From NCBI GenBank assembly GCA_945910005.1, contig OX246737.1:83133406-83197405 (forward strand): DNA of 64,000 nt, read 5' to 3'. The notes below the pieces were generated by a model. The model did not search any database, was not told where the DNA came from, and worked only from the letters and a program-made list of their open reading frames with translations. Positions 23,241 to 34,355 of this stretch are shown piece by piece (within the stretch, counting starts at the first letter, position 1; every line of letters starts with the position of its first letter). The position numbers were made by a program, and so were the translations under genes. The DNA is from Isoperla grammatica. Its lineage: Eukaryota > Arthropoda > Insecta > Plecoptera > Perlodidae.

Positions 23241-23948
23241 ATAGGCACGGGCAACCCTTCTCAGTCAAATGGGCTTCGTTTCTCAAGACAGACCCTGCCA
23301 CGGTGAAACGTTTGTAGAATGCGGCACGGGCAACCCTTCTCAGTCAAATGGGCTTCGTTTCTCAAGACAGACCCTGCCACGGTGAAACGTTTGTAGATAG
23401 CGGCACGGGCAACCCTTCCCAGTCAAATGGGCTTCGTTTTTCAAGACAGACCCTGCCACGGTGAAACGTTTGTAGATAGCGGCACGGGCAACCCTTCTCA
23501 GTCAAATGGGCTTCGTTTCTCAAGACAGACCCCGCCACGGTGAAACGTTTGTAGAATGCGGCACGGGCAACCCTTCCCAGTCAAATGGGCTTCGTTTCTC
23601 AAGACAGACCCTGCCACGGTGAAACGTTTGTAGAATGCGGCACGGGCAACCCTTCTCAGTCAAATGGGCTTCGTTTCTCAAGACAGACCCTGCCACGGTG
23701 AAACGTTTGTAGAATGCGGCACGGGCAACCCTTCTCAGTCAAATGGGCTTCGTTTCTCAAGACAGACCCTGCCACGGTAAAACGTTTGTAGATAGCGGCA
23801 CGGGCAACCCTTCTCAGTCAAATGGGCTTCGTTTCTCAAGACAGACCCTGCCACGGTGAAACGTTTGTAGATAGCGGCACGGGCAACCCTTCTCAGTCAA
23901 ATGGGCTTCGTTTCTCAAGACAGACCCTGCCACGGTGAAACGTTTGGA
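23241..23948. repeat. 79 bp minisatellite, ~9 units, built on the 42 bp core
   Basis: Units join a new segment (CAGTCAAATGGGCTTCG, then AAGACAGACCCTGCCACGG) to the core ACGTTTGTAGATAGCGGCAC of the previous array. Core variants GTAGATAGCGG and GTAGAATGCGG alternate. The array ends in a diverged unit (ACGTTTGGAAG) about 90 bp before the LINE tail. Confidence 0.95.
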
Positions 23949-24215
23949 AGAATGTCTGCATAGCGTGCTTAGTATTTACGACCATGCCAGATGCTGTGCA
24001 CACAGCACATTAACTGTGCCTCTATTGTGAGCGAGAATTACAAAATTTATTATTATTATTATTTATTTTATAAACACAACAGAATTACACAATTCCACAA
24101 AGTGTGTTTTGATAAAACAAACAAAAACGAAGACAACAAAACATCCAACAAATATCACATTATGTAGTACATAAAAAAAAAAAACAATGATGGTCGCATA
24201 TACATGCCCCATATG

Positions 24216-26363
24216 TCACTGCATTAAAATGGCCTTTTTAAAAGTACGTATAGAGTCATTAAAAATATCAACACCCTCTTGCGCATTTATTAAAAAACTA
24301 TTGTAGGTTGACATGATCCTATTTAAGCAAGAATATTTAAAAACATTGATGCGGCTTCTATAAGTTTGAAAAGGAATAGCACGTCTAGTTAATCGAGGCG
24401 GCACAAAGAAGTTAATGCGAGAGAGTACAATTGGACAATCTATAATATTATTCACGATTTTGTACAGGAAACTGACGTCGGATAAAGATCTCCTTCGAGA
24501 GAGTGACGGAATTTTTAAATCAGCACACGATTGGTCATAATCTCGCCTGTGGTATTCCTTTCCAGTCTTAAAACATATCCATTTAATGAACCGTTGTTGG
24601 ATTCGTTCAGCTCCAGTAATGAGAGTTTTCTGATATGGATTCCACACAGTAGAGGCATAGTCATGGTATGGACGTACAATAGATAAATACAACATCCTGT
24701 TTGTATGCACCGAAAAATCCTTTAGACAGTTCCTCTTTAGAAAGCCCAACACTTTAAACGCCTTCATAGTCATTTGACTAACATGTGCTTTAAAGGACAT
24801 ATCTGAAGTGAATATTACACCGAGATCTTTTATTTGCTGCACTCGTTGCAACACTAAGTTTTTCAGATTATAATCATACATAATTACATGTTTTACCAAA
24901 GCAAACGTAATCGATTTACACTTGCTGACGTTTAGGCAGAGTTGCCACGTTTCACACCATCGCAAAAGTGACGTTAAATCGGTCTGCAAGCGAACACAGT
25001 CTACAATCGAACTTATAGGAAGATATAACTTCAAATCGTCAGCATATAAAAGACACTTAGCCCGTGTTAAAAGGGTAGGAATATCATTAACAAATAAAAC
25101 AAAGAATAGAGGACCCAGCACTGATCCTTGCGGCACACCGGAGGTAACAGATACTGGGTCTGATTGTGAACCATTCATTACTACCACTTGCCACCTGTTG
25201 GATAGGTAACACGACAAAAGGTCGAGCAATTTACCACTAATACCAAATGATGTAAGTTTGTGCAACAAAAGTGTATGATTGACACTGTCAAATGCCTTTG
25301 AGAAGTCTGTATATATCACATCTACTTGTTTGGAAGCATTTAGCTGCTCCGCTAGATCATCAGTGTAAACTGCGAGATTCGTAATAGTTGAACGACCACT
25401 GAGAAACCCATGTTGACAGTCAGTGATGTATTGTTTACAATGGCGAGAGATATGACGGTGTAAAAAACCTTCAAACACTTTTGAGAATAACGAAAGCAAT
25501 GAAATAGGCCGATAGTTTTTAACATTTGCCCGGCTACCGTCTTTCAACACAGGTGTGACATAGGCTAGCTTCCATCTGTCAGGGTAAACACCGTCTGACA
25601 AGCAACGGTTATATAGAATGGTCAACGGCCTAGAAAGAGGCTTGGCACAGCGTTTGATGAAAGCTACTGGTAGTTGGTCAGGACCAGATGATTTACCATT
25701 TACCAATTGTTTCAGCCTGAGCAAAACCTCTTGCTCCGTGATTAACAAAGGTGGCAACAATTCATTAGACACATGAGACAATTCAGGTAGCACTGGAGGA
25801 ACGGGGGAAGAAGTAAAAACTGATTCAAAGAACGAGGAAAACAAACTGCAAGCTGACGTAGTCTTGTCGGATTTTACATCATCAAGGAACACTTCATTCG
25901 GTACACGATTAGTGCGCAACTTACCAGAAATGAAGCGCCAAATACTTTTAGGTTTGTCTCTTACCTCCACGTCTATTTGCGCCGTGTACGCACTCCATCT
26001 TTCTCTTTGTATTTTTTTAAACAAGGAACGCTTTACACTAAATTCAACATAGTCACAGTGAAGACCCGACCGCTTCCATTTGCGATGAGCTCTATTCTTG
26101 TCCTGTAGAGAGTTTATCACATTTTTATCATACCAGTACGGATATTTAGTAGGATTCACTGACAGAACCGGTACACATTCATCGATGACGTCAGATATGA
26201 GCGAATAGAAGATCTCACAGCATTCATCTACATTAGCGGCATCACGGAGAGTGCCCCACGGCGCACGCATTAGTCCACCAAATACTCGATTCATGTCCGC
26301 TCGTTTCCAATTGTACACCACCCGTTTCTTCGCTGTTTGTCCGTATGGCAAGCGACCCGGCAT
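24216..26363 (-). CDS. LINE reverse transcriptase domain
   Basis: This 715-residue frame is in the same frame as the endonuclease segment and separated from it by one TGA. After a linker of ~200 residues, the reverse transcriptase palm and fingers are present with all usual motifs: NGKSSGPDQLP at 222-232, NYRPISLL at 283-290, TDFSKAFDS at 352-360, GVPQGSVLGPLF at 409-420, YADD at 440-443 (catalytic aspartates), the LNVSKCKSITF motif at 477-487 and LGVIFTSDMSF from 514. The C-terminal ~180 residues resemble the conserved CR1/Jockey tail. It would copy element RNA at the nicked target. The ATG at its start directly abuts the stop codon and may not be a true start. No other frameshift or stop was seen. 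Confidence 0.92.
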   Translation of the reverse strand: MPGRLPYGQTAKKRVVYNWKRADMNRVFGGLMRAPWGTLRDAANVDECCEIFYSLISDVIDECVPVLSVNPTKYPYWYDKNVINSLQDKNRAHRKWKRSGLHCDYVEFSVKRSLFKKIQRERWSAYTAQIDVEVRDKPKSIWRFISGKLRTNRVPNEVFLDDVKSDKTTSACSLFSSFFESVFTSSPVPPVLPELSHVSNELLPPLLITEQEVLLRLKQLVNGKSSGPDQLPVAFIKRCAKPLSRPLTILYNRCLSDGVYPDRWKLAYVTPVLKDGSRANVKNYRPISLLSLFSKVFEGFLHRHISRHCKQYITDCQHGFLSGRSTITNLAVYTDDLAEQLNASKQVDVIYTDFSKAFDSVNHTLLLHKLTSFGISGKLLDLLSCYLSNRWQVVVMNGSQSDPVSVTSGVPQGSVLGPLFFVLFVNDIPTLLTRAKCLLYADDLKLYLPISSIVDCVRLQTDLTSLLRWCETWQLCLNVSKCKSITFALVKHVIMYDYNLKNLVLQRVQQIKDLGVIFTSDMSFKAHVSQMTMKAFKVLGFLKRNCLKDFSVHTNRMLYLSIVRPYHDYASTVWNPYQKTLITGAERIQQRFIKWICFKTGKEYHRRDYDQSCADLKIPSLSRRRSLSDVSFLYKIVNNIIDCPIVLSRINFFVPPRLTRRAIPFQTYRSRINVFKYSCLNRIMSTYNSFLINAQEGVDIFNDSIRTFKKAILMQ

Positions 26364-27527
26364 TCAGATGCTACACGACAGCGCTGTGTGGTCGGAATGC
26401 AGGGGCGACACATCTTCAATGGCCGTGTGTACACTGATGTCCGGGTCGTCAGTGAAAATGAGGTCCAGTACATTGTCATTACATGTTGAAAAAGGGTTAG
26501 TTTGAAGGAGACCAAACTCACTGATCGTGTTTATGAACGACGTAGCAGTTGCGTAGTTGCTGTTATTGACAACACATGGTTCTAGATGGGCTGCACCACG
26601 CACTTCAGACCATCGAATTTGCGGGAAGTTAAAATCACCACAAATCATGATACAATCAGTTGGGTTGGTTGCCCTCTGCACTAGCGATAGCGATGTATGC
26701 AGTGTCTCAATGTCCTCACACGTCACCGGCGGGGGTAAATACACACAGCCAAGGAACATAGACCTGTTGTTGTTAACCTTGATCTGACACCATACACACT
26801 CCAGTGACGCCACCTCCAGGTCCTCCCTCCGCACTGACGTCAGCTTACTAGACACAGCTGTCAACACTCCCCCACCACGCTTGTTATTCTCGCCGTTACG
26901 CCCCCGGTCCGCGCGATACACTGAGTATTGCTCATTTAATATTTCCGACTGCAAGACGCCCCCATGAAGCCAGGTTTCAGTCAAGCAGATTATGTCAAAC
27001 TCCATGTTGTCCGCGAAAAAAGTATTGAATTCAGGCAATCGATTAACAACACTTCTCACATTCTTGTAAAACATTTTCATATCATCAGGTCCTGGGTTCG
27101 TTGCTACATCACCGCAAAGAGCAATTAGTAAAAACATCACCGATGTTCGTGATCGCGGCAGCTGAAGATACCGACAGACGCAACGACGTTTTGCACGGAG
27201 TTGTATTCCATGGTTTAGCCTCTGCGAATGACATGTCCGCTCACTTGCCAGCTTCCACTCAGTAACACACACAGTGAAGCACGAAAAAGTCGAATTCTTG
27301 CTTATTTCACTTAAATGTCGGCTATGAGGGTTGTCACTGTACACGAGCGCACTGTTCTTTACACTCACAGCTACTTTTGAATACGAACACAACAGTATTA
27401 TCGACAGTAATACAATTAAAAGGCGGACAGATGCCAAACAACGAACTAGACCCCGCGCCATCTTGCGCGTCAAATCTTCTTTACGTCGCTCGTTCGCTTT
27501 ACTAGCTAACGTCTCAAAATATTTCAT
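26364..27527 (-). CDS. LINE N-terminal region and apurinic/apyrimidinic-like endonuclease domain
   Basis: This 387-residue frame is the first part of the LINE polyprotein. Residues 31-48 form a strongly hydrophobic stretch like a signal or anchor segment, preceded by an arginine/lysine-rich region. Residues 139-147 are the 2A-like GDVATNPGP. The endonuclease follows: KNVRS at 155-159, the metal-binding glutamate in LTETW (E184), GGG near 218-220, GDFN at 297-300, NVLDL at 352-356 and SDH at 378-380. In the family this domain nicks target DNA for target-primed reverse transcription. The frame ends in TGA at 26364-26366, immediately followed in the same frame by the ATG of the reverse transcriptase segment. 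Endonuclease and reverse transcriptase are normally one protein in this group, so this stop is either inactivating, a sequence error, or read through. Confidence 0.9.
   Translation of the reverse strand: MKYFETLASKANERRKEDLTRKMARGLVRCLASVRLLIVLLSIILLCSYSKVAVSVKNSALVYSDNPHSRHLSEISKNSTFSCFTVCVTEWKLASERTCHSQRLNHGIQLRAKRRCVCRYLQLPRSRTSVMFLLIALCGDVATNPGPDDMKMFYKNVRSVVNRLPEFNTFFADNMEFDIICLTETWLHGGVLQSEILNEQYSVYRADRGRNGENNKRGGGVLTAVSSKLTSVRREDLEVASLECVWCQIKVNNNRSMFLGCVYLPPPVTCEDIETLHTSLSLVQRATNPTDCIMICGDFNFPQIRWSEVRGAAHLEPCVVNNSNYATATSFINTISEFGLLQTNPFSTCNDNVLDLIFTDDPDISVHTAIEDVSPLHSDHTALSCSI
27087..27113 (-). other. 2A-like ribosome-skipping motif
   Basis: The nine codons read GDVATNPGP, preceded by a hydrophobic run (MFLLIALC) as is usual for 2A sequences. 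The canonical motif is D(V/I)ExNPGP; here the glutamate is alanine. 2A-like motifs near the N-terminus are known in some APE-type LINEs. If active, it would release an N-terminal peptide of ~146 residues and leave a downstream product of ~955 residues (counting through the stop), a usual length for a CR1/Jockey ORF2 protein. Activity with the E-to-A change is uncertain. Confidence 0.8.
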
Positions 27528-27545
27528 ACATTTCTATTTTCTATG

Positions 27546-29430
27546 ACTTATTTTGTTGTTCAGCCGTGAGCGTTTGATTGGGGAGGGTTTTATTAATTTC
27601 CAAACAATTTCAAAGGTTAAATTGTTAAGTTCATAATTCACGGTTAAATAAGCTAGAGCTTAGTTTTTAATAACTGCCGTAGTCTGTAGTCTTTGCAGTA
27701 TTTATCGTCTATATTATTTCACATTCTTGAGAATCGAGATAATTTGTGAGGCTAAATGCGAGAGTTCTCGTTGAGATGGAAGCTTTTTCTGCCCCATACT
27801 TGCTTAGCAAACAGGTATGCACTAGATTGCTAAGTTGTATTCACAGAGTGTCAACTCACCACCAAGAGGTAAGTGACAAATAGTTACAGATAGCAATACA
27901 CATGCGACGTTGCATCCTATGAATAATGAAGGCAATGCAACAATCTTGGTGTACTGGAACAATGGAATCTAAAATCTCACCTTCAACGTTTTATACATGT
28001 CAAAAATTAAAGTATTTTCCTTCTTCACTCCATTCTAAACCACTGATCACAGTTTTTAATTAAAATTTGGACGAAGAAAAGTTTTTTAAGACTTTAGTCT
28101 CTTGCGGCCTGATTGCTTAGCCTTTGTCACCCACTGAAATTCTATTCTAGTGCCGTCTTAACAGCTCCTCCCTTCTTACCCAAAACCCTCACATCATCCC
28201 CACACAAACCCCACTCTGATAGCTTCTCTGTTGTTGTCTCCACTTGACTTGCTTTGGTCCGCCTTTACTGGTCTGCTGGGTATGCAGTCCGCAGTCAGAA
28301 GATTACAAGTTCAGTGAACAGCTTCATTATAACGCGAACGGTTAGTAAAATAATCTACTAAATTAAAAAATAAATTAGAAAGAATAAAGAAGGAAATCAC
28401 TGTAATTTTGCTTTGTTTTAACAAATAGAGTAGGAAAAGGGTTTGTGTCATTTCCTAAAACTGAAAACGACACCAGTTGTATTCTATGATATTTTTCAAA
28501 TATTTTAATTTGCCAAATGGTAGCTTTCATAAAATGTCAATCTCCCAGAGATTCAGTTAGTTTGTTAATGCGTTTTTATATCCTTTGTGTGTCATGTATA
28601 CATGCCTGAAGCTGGTGGGATTGACGCGGCGGGCTCGGGCGCTGGTATTCAAATACCCGTGGTAATTTGTAGACAAGATTGCAAGCAAAATTGCAACTAG
28701 TGTAATTTACATGTAATAACTAGCCTAGCCACCAAATATAATTTCCAGTCTGATAATCTGCCCGTTCTTGTTTTGTTACTATGAAAGCCGTCCATATAAA
28801 AAGCCTGCGTTATATTTGTGTAATGTTTAGATCACGGACTTACACTATAATTCAATGTTTCAATCATCTAATCTAATTGACTTGATACGTAGATTCTGGC
28901 GAATATGTTATCATACTCTGCCGTCAAAACGCCGTCAAAGTTTATTGTTGTGATCTAAACGGTGCAATTGGCCTTGACACATGTGAGGGTGTGCTGTCGT
29001 GTAAGGGAATGATAAATGATTGTTGAATTTTTAACGTAGGATATCGCGGATATAATTTTGTCGTTGGTTGGAACATACGCGTTTATTTTTCAGAGGTTAC
29101 TGAAGGCAACACTTATAGATTGTGGGTTTAGGGTTGAAGGGTCTGCGGTAGAAACATTGCGATGAAAATGAAGAAATATTATCGTGTAATTGTGGTGGAT
29201 CACACAGTGATTACGTCACACCACTGCTTGACCAGCTACACAGTCGCATCTGTGTGCGCGGTGGCCATCCTTGTGCAGACCGAACGTTGACGTTACCATG
29301 GAGAAATTTAAGCTTGTTATGGTAGAGCATAGAAATAGTTCTTATTTCTAAAGGATCATTTACAATTGTCGTATGGTATAATAAGGCGTAAGAAATATGT
29401 CAAAGCACTGAAATTCTTATGCCTAAACGG
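27546..29430. other. Unique gap
   Basis: No gene, RNA gene or mobile element is recognised. A GC-richer patch at about 28230-28330 ends in a donor-like site, but without a supporting reading frame. Confidence 0.4.
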
Positions 29431-29613
29431 GGCTGCACAATAGCCCGGGAAAGTTAACGTTAACGGGAACGCTAACTTGGAAAGCTTGCCGGTTATGTTA
29501 CCGGTATACGGGAACGGGAAACATTGTGCATCGTGTCGTATGATAACACAGGATCGAACTTCCCGTTCCCGTTAACGTTATAACGTTCCCGGGTCCCGAG
29601 CTATTGCGCAGCC
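29431..29613. mobile_element. MITE-like element, family with CACAATAGCCCGGGA ends
   Basis: The ends GGCTGCACAATAGCCCGGGA and, reversed, GGCTGCGCAATAGCTCGGGA border a 183 bp element. Inside lie facing GTTAACGTTAACGGGAACG-like arms. Its end sequence matches that of the element at 58990-59114, so both belong to one family. No certain target duplication was seen. Confidence 0.75.
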
Positions 29614-30037
29614 ACCATTACACTTTAGGCCTTACGACGGGTTGTAAACAGTTGTATTGAAATATACACTTTGCAATATTAAACCATACGCTTTAAGACT
29701 TACTTCAGCCTTATAACCGACTGTGAATCTGTTATTGAAATGAAATTGGTATGTACCGTAATTTGTTATTTTAGTATTAGGCTAGTTATGTGCACTTTCT
29801 TAAAGTCTAAATTATGCTTTGAGTAACTTTGAATAATATCCTGCAATGACGTAGGATAGGCATGTACATCAGTTTTGTCGCAAAACTAAAGTATTTTAAT
29901 AGAAGTGAAACGTTGATAATAAAATCATTTACATTGAAAACAATTTATTTTCTATGCAATTTCAAATATCTAGGAGTAAGCCAAAGCCAAATATATAGTA
30001 AATATCTACATGGTGCAAGGGTGTGCTGCAGCTTGCA

Positions 30038-30228
30038 CCCCCCCCCCCCCCCCCGAGCCACCATTGGTCGCAATCATGGCCGCTGTGGCGTCAAGTGGAA
30101 ACTGTGAATATGGTTCTAGCGGCTGGGTTGTCAACGCCAGCCGTGATGATGTCAAATGTCTGGGAGGACAGAACTTTAAGATACGCGTTTTGACACAGTT
30201 GTTGTTCTTAAAGCAAGTAATAGTATAA
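30038..30228 (+). other. Poly-C run followed by a weak candidate coding start
   Basis: A run of 17 C (30038-30054) is followed by ATGGCCGCTGTGG at 30076 in a good initiation context, opening a frame that stays open to 30228. The predicted peptide (from MAAVASSGNCEYG) matches nothing I know. CAGAACTTTAAG could end an exon, but no good donor follows. It could equally be chance in a CpG-containing patch. Confidence 0.15.
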
Positions 30229-30229
30229 T

Positions 30230-31717
30230 ATGTTGACCGCCATCGCCTTTGAATGGGCTTGAATACCAGTATGGAAACAAGAATCCGGTAGTTTCGGTGA
30301 TCCCACTCGGCGTGTTCACGGAATTATATTCACTGGTCTGAAGCCGAAACCAAATTATTTCTATCGATGTTCACGCGATCTTTACATACATTCTGTGTGC
30401 GGGCCTGCTGCGGTTGATGAAAATTGTTTTTAACAAACCTACTTGGTCAAAGCTCTTCGAGACCATATGCGTCTGTACCAAAAGAACAAAATGTTCGAAC
30501 CCGAACATCCAACTTCAACACTCGTTACGATTTATTAGATGAGCGGAGTGAATCTCTCAATACAAAAAATTAATTAGTGAAAAAAATCAATTTTTTTAAT
30601 TTTCTTTTATTAAAACTTATGAACAGATTTTAATAATTGTTTACATTTATATTCACACCCACAATGTTGACAGTGGATCAAAATTGTGTAATTGTAACTT
30701 TAACCGACTTTTGGAATTTCGAAAACTATAATAGAATGCCAACAATGGCGTGGTATGTTTGATGACTTTTACGGCAAACATGCAAAAGTTAACAACGAAC
30801 TTTGTTGACGATTTAAATACCTTTTATTATGGTTTAAATGCGGTTATTGTATGATTTAACAATATCACGTCTCAGGTCTAGCCTGTACCTACATTATGCA
30901 ATTTTCTATACACAGATAAGTTTAACAGTTTATTAATTATAGCATATTGAAAAGAGCACGGTTAAATGAAATGATGTGGAAATCCATTGAGAAATCAACT
31001 AAAAGGTTCGGATTTAAATAATATTTCGTAAAATCATTAGCGACATATCAGGAAATAATGAAGCCTACAAAAATTCTAAGGTTGTAATTTAAACCGCCAT
31101 CTTGTAAAAATGTTTCATGTTCATTATAAAGGTATTTTTTTTGGAAGAGTAATATGATATGCAAATGATTCGTTTGATTTATTGAAATAAAAAAAAATCG
31201 CTCATCTGGCAACGTGGAGTGTTTTCCTAGTATTCCGGTTGCAATACGTGCAACAGAATTCAGAAAATGCATCGTAAAGAACATGATTGTAGAAGTGAAA
31301 AGACTGGCAGAAAATAGAAAACAATGTACAACCAGTTCGACTGTTTCAATGAATCCACAGATGACGTGAAAGTAAACTGCGATATGTTTAGTTTATCGAG
31401 GAACACTACTTCACACTTCACACAGCTTCTGTTTGTAACATAAGATGTCCTATGCATAATAACAGAAGAAATTTCATAATTGTTCTCTACTGTCGCAAGT
31501 GAAGTGAATATAGTCCGCGCATATCTACCCGTCGCTAGTCGCGAAGCTCGGCGAACCGACCCGTTGTCAGCTGCAGCTGCAGCCAGAATATACGCAGCGA
31601 CTGCCGGCCGCTTCGTTTCCGACAAGTGTGCGGGGTCGCACTGAAATATATGTATTTAATGAGATCGGAAAAGTTTCCTTTCCGTTTAAATTCACCCGTC
31701 GCATCAGTGGTCAGATG
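30230..31717. other. Unique gap with a CpG-rich patch
   Basis: No gene is recognised. The patch 31500-31640 is CpG-rich (GTCGCTAGTCGCGAAGCTCG, CAGCTGCAGCTGCAGCC) against AT-rich flanks, and could be a promoter or an untranslated exon on either strand. The 121-residue minus-strand frame at 31260-31625 has no recognisable domain. Confidence 0.35.
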
Positions 31718-32811
31718 CAGTGGCGTGCCGTCCATGGAAGCAATGGAAGCATTGCTTCCATTTTATTTTTAACTAAATTACCTATGTATACCCTCAATGC
31801 TGGTAACAATATCGCTTACCAGTAACACTAAAATATAATTAATGAACCAAACTTAACTACCCGAATTATGCGAAATAACTGACAGCGCAATGAAAAATCC
31901 TTGTACCATATTCTACGCGTTTGAATTCGAGCGCCAGGCCTTCGCTGTGGGCCAAGCGACGAGGGTGGCCGACGGTTGACGAAGAAAAGCCGAGTGGAAG
32001 CAATGCCTCGGATTGCCTCCACCCGGCACCCGTAAGCCAGACTGTTCCGAGACACACGTGGGTTTGAAGGTTGTTCGTGTTTTTACCTCTTTATAACCGT
32101 AAAATCGTTTCGTTTATTTTCTAAATTCATTCAGTGTGAGAAGGAATGCGATTCTACATTGATTAGTTGATTATTTGAGTATAATTGTAGTGTGTGACAA
32201 ATGTTTGGTGTGTTGTTCATCTACGCGCGAATAAGCAATATGAAGGATTGCTTCCGAGTCTGCGAGCTCGATCGGATCGCTTGCTGTGGGCCAAGGATCT
32301 AGGTCTAGCGCGGATGTGGAGGATCTAGGTCTAGCGCGAATGTGCACTCCTTTCTGAATTTGTACTATCAACTTTCAATAACCATGAACATGATTGAATG
32401 TTATGTAATCGGCAATCGATGAATTATTTGCGCGCCCATTTAGCACTCGATCTTTTCAAGAAAAATGTGCAATTATTGAGAGTGGCCGACCAACACCAGC
32501 TCTGCCTAATCTCAATTCAAAAACCAAAACATGCACTCGGCATTTTAGCACTGATATTTTATAATGGATCAGATTTTTGTTCTTAAATTTCTTATGGTAA
32601 ATTGCCTAAAACTCGTTAAAAGGCTCTTACGGCAATCACGATAATCCAAAAAAATCCGGGGATATGCGCCCCGGACCCGCATTGACTGGGGGACCACCCC
32701 CCAGACCCCCCATGCATGTATTAGGTGGGGGGGTCTCACAAGTGCTATTGCCAAGGGATTACTTAAAAAAGTAGTTGCTTCCCCCATTAGAAAAGTCACG
32801 GCACGCCACTG
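31718..32811. mobile_element. Non-autonomous hAT-type transposon (1094 bp)
   Basis: Perfect 14 bp terminal inverted repeats CAGTGGCGTGCCGT (right end reads ACGGCACGCCACTG) are flanked by identical 8 bp direct repeats GTCAGATG at 31710-31717 and 32812-32819. An 8 bp target duplication and CAG...CTG ends are diagnostic of the hAT superfamily. No transposase frame is present, so it would have been moved in trans. A G/C-run hairpin region lies near 32660-32740. Confidence 0.93.
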
Positions 32812-32819
32812 GTCAGATG

Positions 32820-34355
32820 GCATATAAATATGTTGCCATCCCAACACGAGTCTACTAAATTGTACTGACAGATTTCATATTCGAATACCCGCACATGAGC
32901 ATTCTCTAATTATCGGCTTGGAATAAGGTAGGGAGTAGCGTACGAGACTGGTTTGGAAGTCTATGGTCCTACTGCAAGCGCTTAATAGCCGCAGACTTGA
33001 TGCTGTAGTCCTGCAGAGATTTGAATTTACCTTCCACACTTTCCAACATAGTTCCTCTCATCCGAGATCCCCAAACTCAAAATTACATAGTAATTCAATT
33101 CTAGTTCCAGAAGCAATTGGCAGATTACAGCTGCGAGAATCCGATTTGCTACATGACCGCACAGACGATTAGCTGTCTCAGTTCTAGTCTACTACGTAGA
33201 TGAAAACATTAGCTTCCACCGTGTATTTACTATATCAACAGTTTGTTCACACAAGAATGTAAATTTTTTAATCGAGGGATTTATAGTTGTTAGTGAAATA
33301 GTTTTATTCTAAATGGATGTATTTAAATTTACGAGATTATTATGTCACAAGTAGAGAAGGTTAATGGTCATGTGCATTCCTTTATTGGTTGGATTCGGTT
33401 TCGAAGAAACAGTTTTTTAATGGGTAGTTCTTCATTACGATGATGTTAGATACGTTACGTGTTCTTAGTAGTTTCTCGTAATATGGGCATCAAAACAGTC
33501 GATCAATCCTAAACCCAACGACGATTCGTTGCTGACAAGTTCTCAAGCGATAAGGACAATCTTTCCTGACACAAGAAATGTACAAATGTTTAAAAACAAT
33601 GATTTTGAAGAAATCTGTAGGTGTTGACTTTTTCATTGTATTTGTGTTAATCTGTAAATTTTATTTTTAAGGTGTTATTTGGAAAAAACAATTTGATATC
33701 ACTCATCTGGTTGTAGACCTATTAATCGTATTAATGCCAGTTTATTTGGGCTTTTGATTCTTATTTCAATAACTGCTAAAAAATATATAGTTTATATTTT
33801 AGATTACATTCCTCTAAATTTGAGATTAAAACACCCCACTACAATCAATAAAGGCAATCAATTAGTTTTACCGCTACCCATAACAAACCCCAAAACCTTC
33901 AATAATCGGCGGAAATTAACATCTCAAGTCGGGAGCGCAGAGGCATTTCGAACACGGAACTGTAAGTTAGGAATTAGTTCGCGAAAGTTGAGATGAAAAT
34001 ACGGTGGCATGTCTGTTAAAATAAGCAATCAATATTACTGCGTTCCAGCCGGAACTCCGGAGATGACCTGGTTGCCTTGCATTGTAGTTGCGTGCAGTTC
34101 TATTTTAGTTCACCTTGCGTAATCTACGTATCATTTTGGGTACAAATAACATCGCAATATTTCAATTTATATCATAAGTTTAGCAGGGCATGCATGACGT
34201 AAAAGTCTTGTAGCCGGACAAGAAAAGAATGAAGTCCCAACAACATAGCCGTTCAAACAAATATGGGTGTTCAAAGTGATGTACATAATACATACCAAAT
34301 GTCCACAAATTTATATTATTGTAGCCTATGTCGTAAGGAACCCTTAAATTGATAA
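32820..34355. other. Unique gap
   Basis: AT-rich, with no gene, RNA or mobile element that I can support. Short frames at 32963-33172 and 33754-33996 are without motifs. Confidence 0.4.

Larger units (their letters stand above)
24041..27545 (-). mobile_element. Non-LTR retrotransposon, CR1/Jockey-like group
   Basis: The minus-strand element encodes, in order, an N-terminal hydrophobic region, a 2A-like motif, an apurinic-type endonuclease and a reverse transcriptase, followed by a short (~150-170 bp) 3' end closing with an (AAT)n tract at 24047-24066. The domain order and motifs (GDFN, SDH, YADD) are those of CR1/L2/Jockey LINEs. No separate upstream gag-like ORF was found; the 5' boundary near 27545 is uncertain, and no target-site duplication could be assigned. 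The coding region is nearly intact, with a single in-frame stop, so the insertion is probably fairly young or recently inactivated. Confidence 0.93.

Noticed and set aside
25864..27546. Plus-strand frames opposite the LINE
   Set aside because: They are short shadows of the minus-strand endonuclease and reverse transcriptase frame.
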